In this document: piece by piece, positions 28,513 through 39,117 of the stretch | How positions within the stretch are numbered: the first letter of the stretch is position 1 | How the letters are laid out: each line of letters begins with the position of its first letter | Assembly (NCBI RefSeq): GCF_009882935.1 | Contig: NZ_WTVA01000001.1 | Location: forward strand, 62,001 to 126,000 | Source of the DNA: Sneathiella chungangensis | GTDB taxonomy: Bacteria > Pseudomonadota > Alphaproteobacteria > Sneathiellales > Sneathiellaceae | DNA length: 64,000 nucleotides | Direction of reading: 5' to 3' | Notes under the pieces: model-generated | What the model was told of the DNA's origin: nothing | Database searches by the model: none | Seen by the model: only the letters and a program-made list of their open reading frames with translations | Position numbers and translations under genes: made by a program

Positions 28513-28555
28513 GTGGCTGTGGCTTAATTGGGGAAAATATCCAAGGAAATGCACC

Positions 28556-29227
28556 ATGCTCTCCTCCAATACCGTCAAGTCGCCCGATTTTCTCAATCCG
28601 GATATTCCGGAGGATCTGCCGCATCTCGACATGCCCGTGATCATCGCGACGGACGCGGCGTTGAAAGGCTATGGCCGGCTCGTCACCGATTACGAGAATT
28701 TCCCGGTCGAGATCGTCACCTGGCCGACCTCCACGGGGGCGCGCCCGGTCGATGAGGGCACCGGGAACCAGGGCGGCACGGTCGACGGAATTTTCGAATT
28801 CTGGTGGGAAGGCGATGTGCTCTGGGGTCGCAACAACGCGGTGAAGGACACCTATATCCTCGGCTGGTCCGTGAGCCCGGAAAAGGCGGACCGCAAGATG
28901 GCGACGCGGGAGCAGGACCAGGTGCTGCTCTGGCATGCGAACTATCATCCCGACGGCGGGCAGCTGTTCTATTCGCTGGACGGAACGCCCTTCATGGTGC
29001 CCCTCGCGCTGCCCGGTGACGATGTGCAGCCGGAGGATTTCGTCGCCTTCTATTGCGACGGCACGAAGGGCCTCTATATCCATCCCAATATCTGGCATGA
29101 GGGCGTCTTTCCCATCCGCGAGAAGGGCCGCTTCTACGACCGGCAGGGCAAGGTGCACGCCCGCGTTTCCGTCAATTTCGCCGAGGAATTCGGCCTGCTC
29201 CTCCGTGTGCCTTTAAAAACGCCGTAA
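28556..29227 (+). CDS. Ureidoglycolate lyase (AllA) family protein
   Basis: A 223-residue cupin-like protein with WHANYHPDGGQLFYSLDGTPFMVPLAL and IHPNIWHEGVF, the metal/substrate region of the AllA fold. It fits release of urea from ureidoglycolate, or a related ureido acid in this locus. No allantoinase-specific gene is nearby, so an allantoin role is uncertain. The ATG at 28556 with AAGGAA upstream is chosen; the longer frame overlaps the terminator. Confidence 0.8.
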   Translation: MLSSNTVKSPDFLNPDIPEDLPHLDMPVIIATDAALKGYGRLVTDYENFPVEIVTWPTSTGARPVDEGTGNQGGTVDGIFEFWWEGDVLWGRNNAVKDTYILGWSVSPEKADRKMATREQDQVLLWHANYHPDGGQLFYSLDGTPFMVPLALPGDDVQPEDFVAFYCDGTKGLYIHPNIWHEGVFPIREKGRFYDRQGKVHARVSVNFAEEFGLLLRVPLKTP

Positions 29228-29256
29228 CCGGTGCCGGCAAATATCGCCGGATGAAA

Positions 29257-29664
29257 TCAGCCGTGCATCTTTGCGCCCTTGGTGATCTTGTCGACGATCT
29301 TCTTCTCTGCCCGCAAGGCGAGGCCGACGACATTTTCCTCGTCCGGGCCATGCTGGCGAAAGACCGCGCGATTGGCTTCGTCATGGCCGGTCGCAAACAT
29401 TTCCTCGATATAGACGGCGGTATCGATTCCCCGGTCGCGGGCGCGGTTTCGCGCATTGCGAAGGACATTCGCCGCCCCCGTCAGGACAATGACCGGCTGA
29501 ATTGAAAGGCCCATATGGTCATGCCCTTCGGCATCGACATAGCGCTCCCCGATAAGGTCCGGCGTCGCATTGGTGATGCCGCTCATCAGGAAAGCAGTGA
29601 CATTCAGCTTTTGCCAGACCGCAAGATCCTCCCGCACCATTATGGCAATCTTCGTATCAAACAT
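29257..29664 (-). CDS. DUF2000 family protein
   Basis: A 135-residue protein MFDTKIAIMVREDLAVWQKLNVTAFL, with MGLSIQPVIVLTGA and VYIEEMFATGHDEANRAVF, the DUF2000 pattern (PTH2-like fold). Function unknown. It overlaps the MarR gene stop by 8 bases, so the two are coupled and probably regulated together. The longer ATG at 29700 lies within the MarR gene and was rejected. Confidence 0.8.
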   Translation of the reverse strand: MFDTKIAIMVREDLAVWQKLNVTAFLMSGITNATPDLIGERYVDAEGHDHMGLSIQPVIVLTGAANVLRNARNRARDRGIDTAVYIEEMFATGHDEANRAVFRQHGPDEENVVGLALRAEKKIVDKITKGAKMHG

Positions 29665-30100
29665 GCGCCGTTTTTCCTTTTGTCGGCTGAAATGCGGCAA
29701 GCCGCTTCAACAGGTCCCAAAGTTTATCCGCATCCTCTCCAAAGGCGTTGGCCACCTCGGCATTGAGGTGATCCATCTGGGCCTGCAATTCACCGATAAG
29801 AGCCGCGCCCGTGGGCGTCAGGAACAAGCGGTTCGCCCGCCTGTCGGAGGCATCGGGACGACGCTCCAGCATGTCAATGCGGCAAAGCCGGTCAATGACG
29901 CCTGTGATCGTCGCGCTGTCGATAAGCAGATAGGCCGTAAGGTCCGACGCTTTCCGTCCCGGCGCCTCCCAGACCGCCTGAAGGACGGCAAATTGGATGG
30001 GCGTGATGTCATGCTGGCCCAATCGCGAACGGGAGTGTCTGGCGATATTCTGCGCCGCCTTGCCCGACAGGAAACTGATACAGCTTTCAATGGATTCCAT
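29657..30100 (-). CDS. MarR-family transcriptional regulator
   Basis: A 147-residue winged-helix protein. The recognition region is DLTAYLLIDSATITGVIDRLCRIDMLERRPDASDRRANRLFLT (the conserved DxRxxR wing is present as DASDRRANR). The likely operator is at 30128-30142, before its start. It is co-transcribed with the DUF2000 gene. MarR proteins usually respond to phenolic or oxidative ligands; none can be assigned. Confidence 0.9.
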   Translation of the reverse strand: MESIESCISFLSGKAAQNIARHSRSRLGQHDITPIQFAVLQAVWEAPGRKASDLTAYLLIDSATITGVIDRLCRIDMLERRPDASDRRANRLFLTPTGAALIGELQAQMDHLNAEVANAFGEDADKLWDLLKRLAAFQPTKGKTAHV

Positions 30101-30127
30101 CCCGGAATCTCCTTTTATCTAGTGTAC

Positions 30128-30142
30128 GTATATTTAGTATAC
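30128..30142 (-). promoter_or_regulatory. Candidate MarR operator
   Basis: GTATA (30128-30132), five bases, TATAC (30138-30142) is a perfect short dyad in an A+T-rich tract 28 bases before the MarR start codon. MarR boxes of similar size are common. Short A+T dyads also occur by chance, so this is tentative. Confidence 0.45.
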
Positions 30143-30196
30143 AAGATAAATATATCTGTCCAGACCGTTTTGCCCCGTCAACCGGCTGGAATTCGT

Positions 30197-30233
30197 AAAA
30201 AAAGGCCCCGGCGCCGGAGCACCGAGACCTTTT
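30197..30233 (-). terminator. Terminator after dihydropyrimidinase
   Basis: Read on the minus strand: AAAAGG, an internal CGG...CCG pairing around a short loop, then GGCCTTTTTTT, with the T-run at 30197-30203. It lies about 25 bases past the dihydropyrimidinase stop. Confidence 0.7.
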
Positions 30234-30257
30234 CCAGGAGAAGCCCGGGAGGAATGA

Positions 30258-32739
<2,482 letters not shown>

Positions 32740-32740
32740 C

Positions 32741-33628
32741 TCAGGCCTTTTTGATCTGGTTCTCCCGGTAGAGGATATAGAGGCCGCTGGCGACGATGAT
32801 GACGGCGCCGAGGATGGTGAAATTGTCCGGGAAATTGCCGAAGACGAAATAGCCGAAGACGGCCATCCAGATCAATTGCGTATATTGGAACGGCGCGACG
32901 GTCGAGGCCGCCGTGTAATCGAACGCCTTGATGATAATGAAATGGCTGAAGCCGCCGATAAAGCCGATCACCCCGAGGATCAGCCAGCCGTGCAAATCCG
33001 GCATCACCCAGAAGAAGGGCACGACGGCGCTCATGACGACGGTACCGACGAGGGCGGAATAGGTGATGGTGGTGACAGGATCATCGATGCCGGAGAGGAA
33101 CCGCGTGGAAATCTGATAGAGCGAATAGAAAATCGATGTGCCGATGACCAGGAACAGGGCCGGATGAATTTCCAGCATGCCGGGCCTGAGCACGATCATC
33201 GCCCCGCCAAAGCCGATGGCGACCGCCACCCATCGCCGGACGTTGACTTTCTCCTTGAGCAGAATGACGGAAAAGATGATGACGAAGAGCGGCGCCGTCG
33301 CCCCGAGGGCCGCCGCATCGGCGAGCGGCACATATTTCACCGCCGTAAAGAAACTGACGGTGGCCAGCAGCAGGAAGATGGAGCGGATAAGCTGCATCTT
33401 CAGCGCCTTCGTCCGGATCAGCCGCGTGCCATGCTTGGGTAGCAGGATCGCCGCCATCAGCACCGTATGAAAGAAATAGCGCGCCCAGACGACCTGCACC
33501 GGCGGATAGGTCTCGTTCGCATATTTGACGATGGTGTCCATGACCGCGAAGAAGAAAATCGCGGAACAGAAGAGGAAGATGCCTTTGTAGGAGAAGCTGG
33601 AATCGGCGGGCGTCGATGTTGCGGACAT
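32741..33628 (-). CDS. DMT-family (EamA) permease
   Basis: A 295-residue protein with ten hydrophobic helices in two EamA repeats (about 15-145 and 155-290). Substrate unknown; nucleobases, amino acids or breakdown products are possible given its place next to the ureidopropionase gene, whose end lies one base away (convergent). The length is normal for the family. Confidence 0.88.
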   Translation of the reverse strand: MSATSTPADSSFSYKGIFLFCSAIFFFAVMDTIVKYANETYPPVQVVWARYFFHTVLMAAILLPKHGTRLIRTKALKMQLIRSIFLLLATVSFFTAVKYVPLADAAALGATAPLFVIIFSVILLKEKVNVRRWVAVAIGFGGAMIVLRPGMLEIHPALFLVIGTSIFYSLYQISTRFLSGIDDPVTTITYSALVGTVVMSAVVPFFWVMPDLHGWLILGVIGFIGGFSHFIIIKAFDYTAASTVAPFQYTQLIWMAVFGYFVFGNFPDNFTILGAVIIVASGLYILYRENQIKKA

Positions 33629-33820
33629 TGGGTTCCTTGATCGCTTTTTTTATTTTTGAGGTTGAACCCCTGATTGCTTTCAACGATCCTCCCTATAGGG
33701 TGTAATGTCAAGTATTCCGACGGCAACCGTATTCAGGCTGGCGGCCGCCGGGAGGCGCGCAAGTCGCCGCATTTTCCAAAGATGGCGCGGCTTTACGCGG
33801 ATTTCACGGAGGAGAGAGAA

Positions 33821-34600
33821 ATGAATCTGGCAGATATTGTGGATTTTGACCACCATCCGCTCGAGGATGCCGGCTTTCGCGCCGCCTGCCGGAAGCGGCT
33901 GAATGACGACGGCGTGCTGGTCCTGCCGGAATTCGCGACGCCAGCGGCGATCGCGGCCATTCAGGCCGAAGGGGAGGTCCATCGCGACAAGGTCTATGCG
34001 AAACGCGAGGAGCATACGGTCTATCTCAGCGCCGTCGATCCGTCCTTTCCCCCTGATCATACCCGCAACCGGATGGTCATTTCTTCCAAGGGCTGCATCA
34101 CCGATGACCAGTTGCCAGAGGGTTCCCCGCTCAAGACCCTGTATGATGCGCCGGAATTTCGTGATTTTCTCTGCGATATCCTGGGGGAGGAGACGCTGTA
34201 CGACTATGCCGACCCGCTCTCCTCGGTCAATCTGCATTATGCGGAGACGGGGCAGGAACTCGGCTGGCATTTCGATAATTCCTCCTTCGCGATCACTTTG
34301 ATGGTGCAGCCCGCAACAAGCGGCGGGGAGTTTGAATATGTCACGGCGCTTCGCGATGCTGATGCGGGCGATATGAATTACGACGGCGTCGCCGATGTGC
34401 TGGACGGGCGGACGCCAGTGAAGCGGCTCGCCCTCGATGCCGGGGCGCTTGTCCTGTTTCGCGGTCGCAATGCCCTGCACCGGGTGACGCCAAACGCGGG
34501 AACGCGCACCCGCCTGCTGGCCGTCCTTGCCTATAACACGGAACCGGGGATCGCCCTTTCGACGGAAGCGCAGATGACCTTCTACGGCCGCACCGCCTGA
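33821..34600 (+). CDS. Fe(II)/2-oxoglutarate oxygenase, HalD/ArpA-like
   Basis: A 259-residue protein. His150 and Asp152 (GWHFDNSS) and His220 (RNALHRVTPN) form the facial triad, and Arg231 or Arg229 (GTRTRLL) would bind 2-oxoglutarate. The sequence pattern resembles HalD/ArpA-type oxygenases that act on free amino acids or related small acids. The ATG at 33821 has GGAGGAG 7 bases upstream. Hydroxylation or halogenation cannot be told: the aspartate is kept, so hydroxylation is likelier. Confidence 0.78.
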   Translation: MNLADIVDFDHHPLEDAGFRAACRKRLNDDGVLVLPEFATPAAIAAIQAEGEVHRDKVYAKREEHTVYLSAVDPSFPPDHTRNRMVISSKGCITDDQLPEGSPLKTLYDAPEFRDFLCDILGEETLYDYADPLSSVNLHYAETGQELGWHFDNSSFAITLMVQPATSGGEFEYVTALRDADAGDMNYDGVADVLDGRTPVKRLALDAGALVLFRGRNALHRVTPNAGTRTRLLAVLAYNTEPGIALSTEAQMTFYGRTA

Positions 34601-34673
34601 GATTAGCGGGAATAATTGTTCGGCGGCGCATTTCGCGCTTCCTATTTCCGGATCAATTGGGTAGCTTGGCGCT

Positions 34674-35474
34674 ATGACTGAAGCTCTTTTATATGAACAA
34701 GATGGGGGAGTTGTAACCCTCACGATCAATCGGCCGGAGGAGCGTAATGCCCTCTCCGATGATGTCATCTTCGACGCATTCCTGAGTGCGGCGGACCGTA
34801 TCAACAAAGACAACAGCGTGCGCTGCGTGATCCTGACGGGGGCGGGCAAGGCCTTCTCCGCCGGCGGGAATGTCAAGCATATGCGCGACAAGGAAGGGCT
34901 GTTCGCGGGTTCCCCGACGGAGCTGCGCCAGGGATATCGCCACGGCATCCAGAAAATTCCGCTGGCCTTCTATGACCTTGAAGTGCCGACCATTGCCGCC
35001 GTGAACGGTCCGGCCGTCGGCGCGGGCTGCGATCTTGCCTGCATGTGCGATATCCGCATTGCCGGAAAATCCGCCAAGTTCGCGGAAAGTTTCGTGAAAC
35101 TCGGCATCATTCCGGGCGATGGCGGGGCCTGGTTCCTGCCGCGGGTTATCGGGCGCAGCCGCGCCGCGGAACTGACCTTCACCGGCGACATGATTGACGC
35201 CGCAACCGCACTCGATTGGGGCCTTGTCTCCCGGATCGTGGAGGATGCGGAGCTGATGACGGCGGCGAAGGACCTTGCCAATCGCATCGCGGCGAACCCG
35301 CCCCATGCGCTTCGCATGTCCAAGAAACTCCTGCGCGAAGGGGAGCATATGCGCCTCGACAGCCTGCTGGAGATGTCGGCGGCCTTCCAGGCGGCTTCCC
35401 ATCACACCAAGGACCATGCGGAGGCCATCAACGCCTTCTTTGAGAAACGACCGGGTAATTTTAAAGGTGAGTGA
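34674..35474 (+). CDS. Enoyl-CoA hydratase/isomerase family protein
   Basis: A 266-residue crotonase-fold protein. Oxyanion-hole peptides are SAGGNVKHM (about 63) and GPAVGAGCDLACMCDIR (about 109-125), and LGIIPGDGGAWFLPRVIG (about 144) matches the active-site loop. The second glutamate of true hydratases is not clearly in place, so isomerase or other crotonase chemistry remains open. It overlaps the next small reading frame by 8 bases. Confidence 0.88.
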   Translation: MTEALLYEQDGGVVTLTINRPEERNALSDDVIFDAFLSAADRINKDNSVRCVILTGAGKAFSAGGNVKHMRDKEGLFAGSPTELRQGYRHGIQKIPLAFYDLEVPTIAAVNGPAVGAGCDLACMCDIRIAGKSAKFAESFVKLGIIPGDGGAWFLPRVIGRSRAAELTFTGDMIDAATALDWGLVSRIVEDAELMTAAKDLANRIAANPPHALRMSKKLLREGEHMRLDSLLEMSAAFQAASHHTKDHAEAINAFFEKRPGNFKGE

Positions 35475-35745
35475 TCCCATCCTGATCCTTGAGGGCAGAC
35501 GGGCCGCCAGCTGGCTGGCGATGCAGGACTATGACATCGGGCTGCATAGTCCGGCCTGCTACCCGCAGGGAGAGGCCGGGGAAATCGTTAAGGTAAATCT
35601 TGAAATCTGCCTTGCAAGAGGCGTAAAAATAACGAAGAAAATTGAAGACAGATGGCGGGAATCGACGCCGGACGATCTTGTCCTGCACCGTCCCCCCGCC
35701 GCAGTGCGGCCGCGTCTCGATGCGCTGTTTACCGGCGGCGCCTGA
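35467..35745 (+). CDS. Hypothetical small protein, GTG start
   Basis: A 92-residue frame beginning GTG at 35467 (VSDPILILEGRRAASWL), overlapping the crotonase stop by 8 bases. It has no recognisable domain, signal peptide or membrane segment, and includes a basic segment GVKITKKIEDRW. The gap it fills is otherwise empty (35475-35765) and codon use looks normal, so it is probably translated by coupling. The frame could be chance. Confidence 0.45.
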   Translation: MSDPILILEGRRAASWLAMQDYDIGLHSPACYPQGEAGEIVKVNLEICLARGVKITKKIEDRWRESTPDDLVLHRPPAAVRPRLDALFTGGA

Positions 35746-35765
35746 CCGGTCCGGGTGATTGGTCG

Positions 35766-36374
35766 ATGACGGAAAACTGCGATTCGCTGAAAAGTCTCCT
35801 GACGGAAATCCGCGCCTGCCGGATCTGCGAGGCGCATCTGCCGCTCGGGCCGCGCCCCGTTCTTGTCGCCGATGTCTCGGCACCCATCCTGATCGCCGGG
35901 CAGGCCCCGGGCACCAAGGTCCATGCGAGCGGTATTCCCTGGGATGATCCGTCGGGGGACCGGCTGCGCGATTGGCTCGGCGTCGATAAGGAGACCTTCT
36001 ATAATCCGAAATATTTCGCGATCGTGCCGCAGGGATTCTGTTATCCGGGCAAACTTGCGAAGGGCGGCGATGCGCCGCCGCGCCCCGAATGCGCGCAAAC
36101 CTGGCATCCGCGCCTGATCCCGCTGCTGGAAAAGGTGAATCTGACCCTGGCCGTCGGGCAATATGCGCATAAATATTACCTGTCCTCGGCGCGCAAGAAG
36201 ACCCTGACGGAAACGGTGGCGAGCCATCGGAACTATGCGCCGGACCTCCTGCCGCTGCCGCATCCAAGCTGGCGGGTGGTCGGCTGGATGAAGAAAAACG
36301 ACTGGTTCGAGCGGGAGGTTATCCCGGAGCTGCGCGCCCGGGTGCAGGGGCTATTGAAAGAGAGGGATCGATGA
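35766..36374 (+). CDS. Uracil-DNA glycosylase family protein
   Basis: A 202-residue member of the UDG superfamily, with GQAPGTKVHASGIPWDDPSGDRLRDWLG and the C-terminal LPHPSWR, the motif 2 histidine loop. Cysteines at 18 and 21 (CRIC) plus later QGFCYPG and ECAQTW could hold an Fe-S cluster as in family 4/5 UDGs. Activity on uracil in DNA is likely but unproven. The ATG at 35766 is chosen; its stop overlaps the lipoprotein gene ATGA. Confidence 0.8.
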   Translation: MTENCDSLKSLLTEIRACRICEAHLPLGPRPVLVADVSAPILIAGQAPGTKVHASGIPWDDPSGDRLRDWLGVDKETFYNPKYFAIVPQGFCYPGKLAKGGDAPPRPECAQTWHPRLIPLLEKVNLTLAVGQYAHKYYLSSARKKTLTETVASHRNYAPDLLPLPHPSWRVVGWMKKNDWFEREVIPELRARVQGLLKERDR

Positions 36375-37348
36375 ACTCCGTGATCCGCCTTGCCGCGGCA
36401 ATCTGGCTCGGCGCCCTTGTGGTGGCCTGCGCGCCGGTGGTGCAGGAAGCGGGGGAGCAGAATATCGCGGCGGAGCTGAACGGCGATCATCTCAAGAGCC
36501 CGGACGGCGAAACCCTGCCTGTCAAGGTCTGGCCCGCCGAGGGCGATCCCGCCGCTATCCTCATCGCCGTGCATGGCTTCAACGATTACAGCAATTCCTA
36601 TGCCTTCCCCGCGAGCTGGTGGATGGGGCAGGGCATTACCACCATCGCCTATGATCAGCGCGGCTTTGGCAGGGCGCTGAATTTCGGCATCTGGCCGGGG
36701 CAGGAGCTACTGATCAGGGATCTTGCGACCATGGTCCGCGAAGTGAGGGGAAAATATCCGGGCAAGCCGATCTACCTCATTGGCGAGAGCATGGGCGGCG
36801 CGGTGGTGATCACGGCGGTGACGAGCGACGGCTTCCCGAAGGTTGACGGCATCATCCTCTCGGCCCCGGCGGTCTGGGGCTGGCAGTCGCTCAATCCCTT
36901 CTATCAAGCGGTTCTCTGGACCGCCGCGCATACCTTTCCAAGCGTCAAGCTGACCGGGCGGGGGCTCGGCATCCAGGCCTCCGACAATATCTCGATGCTG
37001 CGCAACCTCGGCGCCGATCCGCTGTTCATCAAGGAAACCCGGATCGACAGCGTCTATGGCCTCGTCGGCCTCATGGACGCCGCCTATGACGCGGCGAAGG
37101 ACATCAGGCTGCCGATCCTGATGCTCTATGGCGCGAATGACCAGCTGGTGCCGAAGGACCCGGTGGAAAAGGTCGCCGCCGAGCTGCCGCCGGGCGCCGA
37201 TATCGTGCTTTATGAGAACGGCTGGCATATGCTGCTGCGCGATTTGCAGGGGCCAGTCGTCTGGCGCGATATCGCCGACTGGATCAAGACCCGGCAGATC
37301 CCGTCCGGCAACAAAATTGCCTCCCTCCCGCTCTTTAAAGAGGAATAA
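36371..37348 (+). CDS. Alpha/beta-hydrolase lipoprotein
   Basis: A 325-residue serine hydrolase of the monoacylglycerol lipase-like group. A lipoprotein signal peptide ends LVVAC, with lipidated Cys20. HGFNDY precedes the nucleophile elbow GESMGG (Ser140), and an aspartate (YGANDQLVPKDP) and a histidine (ENGWHMLLRD) complete the triad. It should be anchored in the envelope. It overlaps the UDG-family gene by 4 bases. Confidence 0.87.
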   Translation: MNSVIRLAAAIWLGALVVACAPVVQEAGEQNIAAELNGDHLKSPDGETLPVKVWPAEGDPAAILIAVHGFNDYSNSYAFPASWWMGQGITTIAYDQRGFGRALNFGIWPGQELLIRDLATMVREVRGKYPGKPIYLIGESMGGAVVITAVTSDGFPKVDGIILSAPAVWGWQSLNPFYQAVLWTAAHTFPSVKLTGRGLGIQASDNISMLRNLGADPLFIKETRIDSVYGLVGLMDAAYDAAKDIRLPILMLYGANDQLVPKDPVEKVAAELPPGADIVLYENGWHMLLRDLQGPVVWRDIADWIKTRQIPSGNKIASLPLFKEE

Positions 37349-37434
37349 GCCGGATATCGGCCTCAATTTATTATTGTGAATCTTCCCGCGGCAGGGTAGG
37401 AGGGGAGACAGCAATAAAATTTTCAGGTGTCTCT

Positions 37435-37860
37435 ATGCGTATCGTTCTTTCCCTCATTGCATTTCTTGTTCTTGTTGGCTGTTCTGCCAGTGGTCCGTTG
37501 TACACAGAAAGGAACAACATCAATACGCCGGCACCGGGCAAGGCTCTTGTTTATGTCTATCGGATCGACACCATAATCGGATCCGGCGTGTCCGCACATC
37601 TATTAGACGATGGAAAAGACGTTGGGGCCGTAAATGTCGGCGGGTATTTTGTTTATGAAGCCGATCCAGGGGTACATACTCTCTTCACCGAAACGACCGG
37701 CATAGATGAGCCCACAAAAATCGAGATGGTTGCCGGTCAGACATATTATCTACGAATTGACTATGAACCGGGCACTTGGACCGGAACCTTCACTGTCAAA
37801 CTTTTGCTTGAGGATCAGGCGCTTCCGGAACTCAAACTCACGCGCTATCAGGGCACGTAA
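37435..37860 (+). CDS. DUF2846-like lipoprotein, copy 1
   Basis: A 141-residue lipoprotein, MRIVLSLIAFLVLVGC with lipobox Cys16, then ALVYVYRIDTIIGSGVSAHLLDDGKDVGAVNVGGYFVYEADPG, typical of DUF2846 (transthyretin-like beta fold). Envelope location is predicted; function unknown. It is the first of a tandem pair with the next gene; the first 40 or so codons' DNA is nearly identical in the two. Confidence 0.75.
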   Translation: MRIVLSLIAFLVLVGCSASGPLYTERNNINTPAPGKALVYVYRIDTIIGSGVSAHLLDDGKDVGAVNVGGYFVYEADPGVHTLFTETTGIDEPTKIEMVAGQTYYLRIDYEPGTWTGTFTVKLLLEDQALPELKLTRYQGT

Positions 37861-37915
37861 ACCCCTCCACACCACTACTTTCTAACAATCTCAACCAGGT
37901 TTAGAGAGGAATTCC

Positions 37916-38344
37916 ATGCGTATCGTTCTTTCCCTCATTGCTTTTCTTGTTCTCGCAGGCTGCGCGTCCGCCAGTGGTCCCAAATTTTCCGAATATAACG
38001 CGGGATTAAAACCGGAACCGGGCAAAGCGCTTGTTTACGTATACAGGGTCAGTACTCAATTAAAGGGGAGCGGTGGAACGACACCCTTCGTCGCCGGCGG
38101 TCAACTGATCGGAGAACTTCATACCGGTGGATATCTCACTCATCAGATGGAGCCCGGAACACATAAATTCCATACGGATGGCATGTATATAGATCAGGAG
38201 TTTATTCTTGAGGTTGTTGAAGGCAAAACCTACTATCTCAAGGTATTCCAGGAAGGGACTTACCTTCTGACCTATTACACCGTATTTGTCCCCGAACAGA
38301 CGGCCTTGAGCGAGATTCAGGACATGCGATATGAGGGAGGCTGA
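37916..38344 (+). CDS. DUF2846-like lipoprotein, copy 2
   Basis: A 142-residue paralogue of the preceding gene, with lipobox LAGC (Cys16), the same GKALVYVYR entry and GGYLTHQMEPGTHKFH. The first fifteen codons differ at only a few bases, while later parts have drifted, consistent with tandem duplication and divergence. GAGAGGAA lies before the ATG. Function unknown. Confidence 0.75.
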   Translation: MRIVLSLIAFLVLAGCASASGPKFSEYNAGLKPEPGKALVYVYRVSTQLKGSGGTTPFVAGGQLIGELHTGGYLTHQMEPGTHKFHTDGMYIDQEFILEVVEGKTYYLKVFQEGTYLLTYYTVFVPEQTALSEIQDMRYEGG

Positions 38345-38353
38345 TGTCAGCCC

Positions 38354-39016
38354 TCAAAGCGATTTGATCAGCGGGAACAGCTCGTTGAAGTGATCGATGA
38401 TGTGATCGGGGCCCAATTCATGGACCGGGGTTTCCGTATAGCCGAAGCTGACCGCGACGCTCGGGATGCCGGCGTTGCGCGCGGCCAGAATATCGTTGAT
38501 GGAATCCCCGATCATGAAGGCCCTGCCGCCGTTATGGCCCATCAGATCGAGCGTGCCGGTGATATGGCCCGCATCGGGTTTTTTGACCGCAAAGCTGTCG
38601 CCGCCGGTGGTGGCAGAGAAAAACCGGCTCAGATCGAGATTTTCAAGGAGCGGCGTCGCAAACTGGATTGACTTGTTGGTGCAGACCCCCATCCTGGCGC
38701 CCTCCGCCTGAAACGCCTCGAGCGCCGCGACGACGCCGTCAAAGGGTCTGCTTCGGTCGCTGAGGTGGCTCAGGTAATAGTCGAAGAAAATGGTTACAAG
38801 CTCTTCAAATTTCTCGCTTTCCGGCATGCCGCCCGTCACGATCAGGCCTTTTTGAAGGAGCGCGCGGGCGCCCTGGCCAATCAGGTCGCGAACCTGCGCC
38901 AGGTCAAGGGTGGCGCGCCCCGCAAGGCGCAGCGTGTGATTGAGCGTGTCATGAATGTCCGGCGCGGTATCGACAAGCGTGCCGTCGAGGTCGAAAATTA
39001 TTGCAATATCCTGCAT
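38354..39016 (-). CDS. gph: Phosphoglycolate phosphatase-like HAD hydrolase
   Basis: A 220-residue HAD hydrolase with motif I IFDLDGTLVDTAPD (nucleophile Asp9), motif II TNKS, motif III KKPDAGH and motif IV MIGDSINDI. The cap and length match Gph, which removes phosphate from 2-phosphoglycolate. Other HAD substrates are possible. It is divergent from glmU. Confidence 0.85.
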   Translation of the reverse strand: MQDIAIIFDLDGTLVDTAPDIHDTLNHTLRLAGRATLDLAQVRDLIGQGARALLQKGLIVTGGMPESEKFEELVTIFFDYYLSHLSDRSRPFDGVVAALEAFQAEGARMGVCTNKSIQFATPLLENLDLSRFFSATTGGDSFAVKKPDAGHITGTLDLMGHNGGRAFMIGDSINDILAARNAGIPSVAVSFGYTETPVHELGPDHIIDHFNELFPLIKSL

Positions 39017-39117
39017 CTATGTAAAATCCGGTAACATTTTTTTATTTGTTTATCCTGTAGGATTAGGTGTTATTTAGGCCAAAGTATAGTCAAGTTTGCT
39101 GAAAAACGAGTAAAGAT

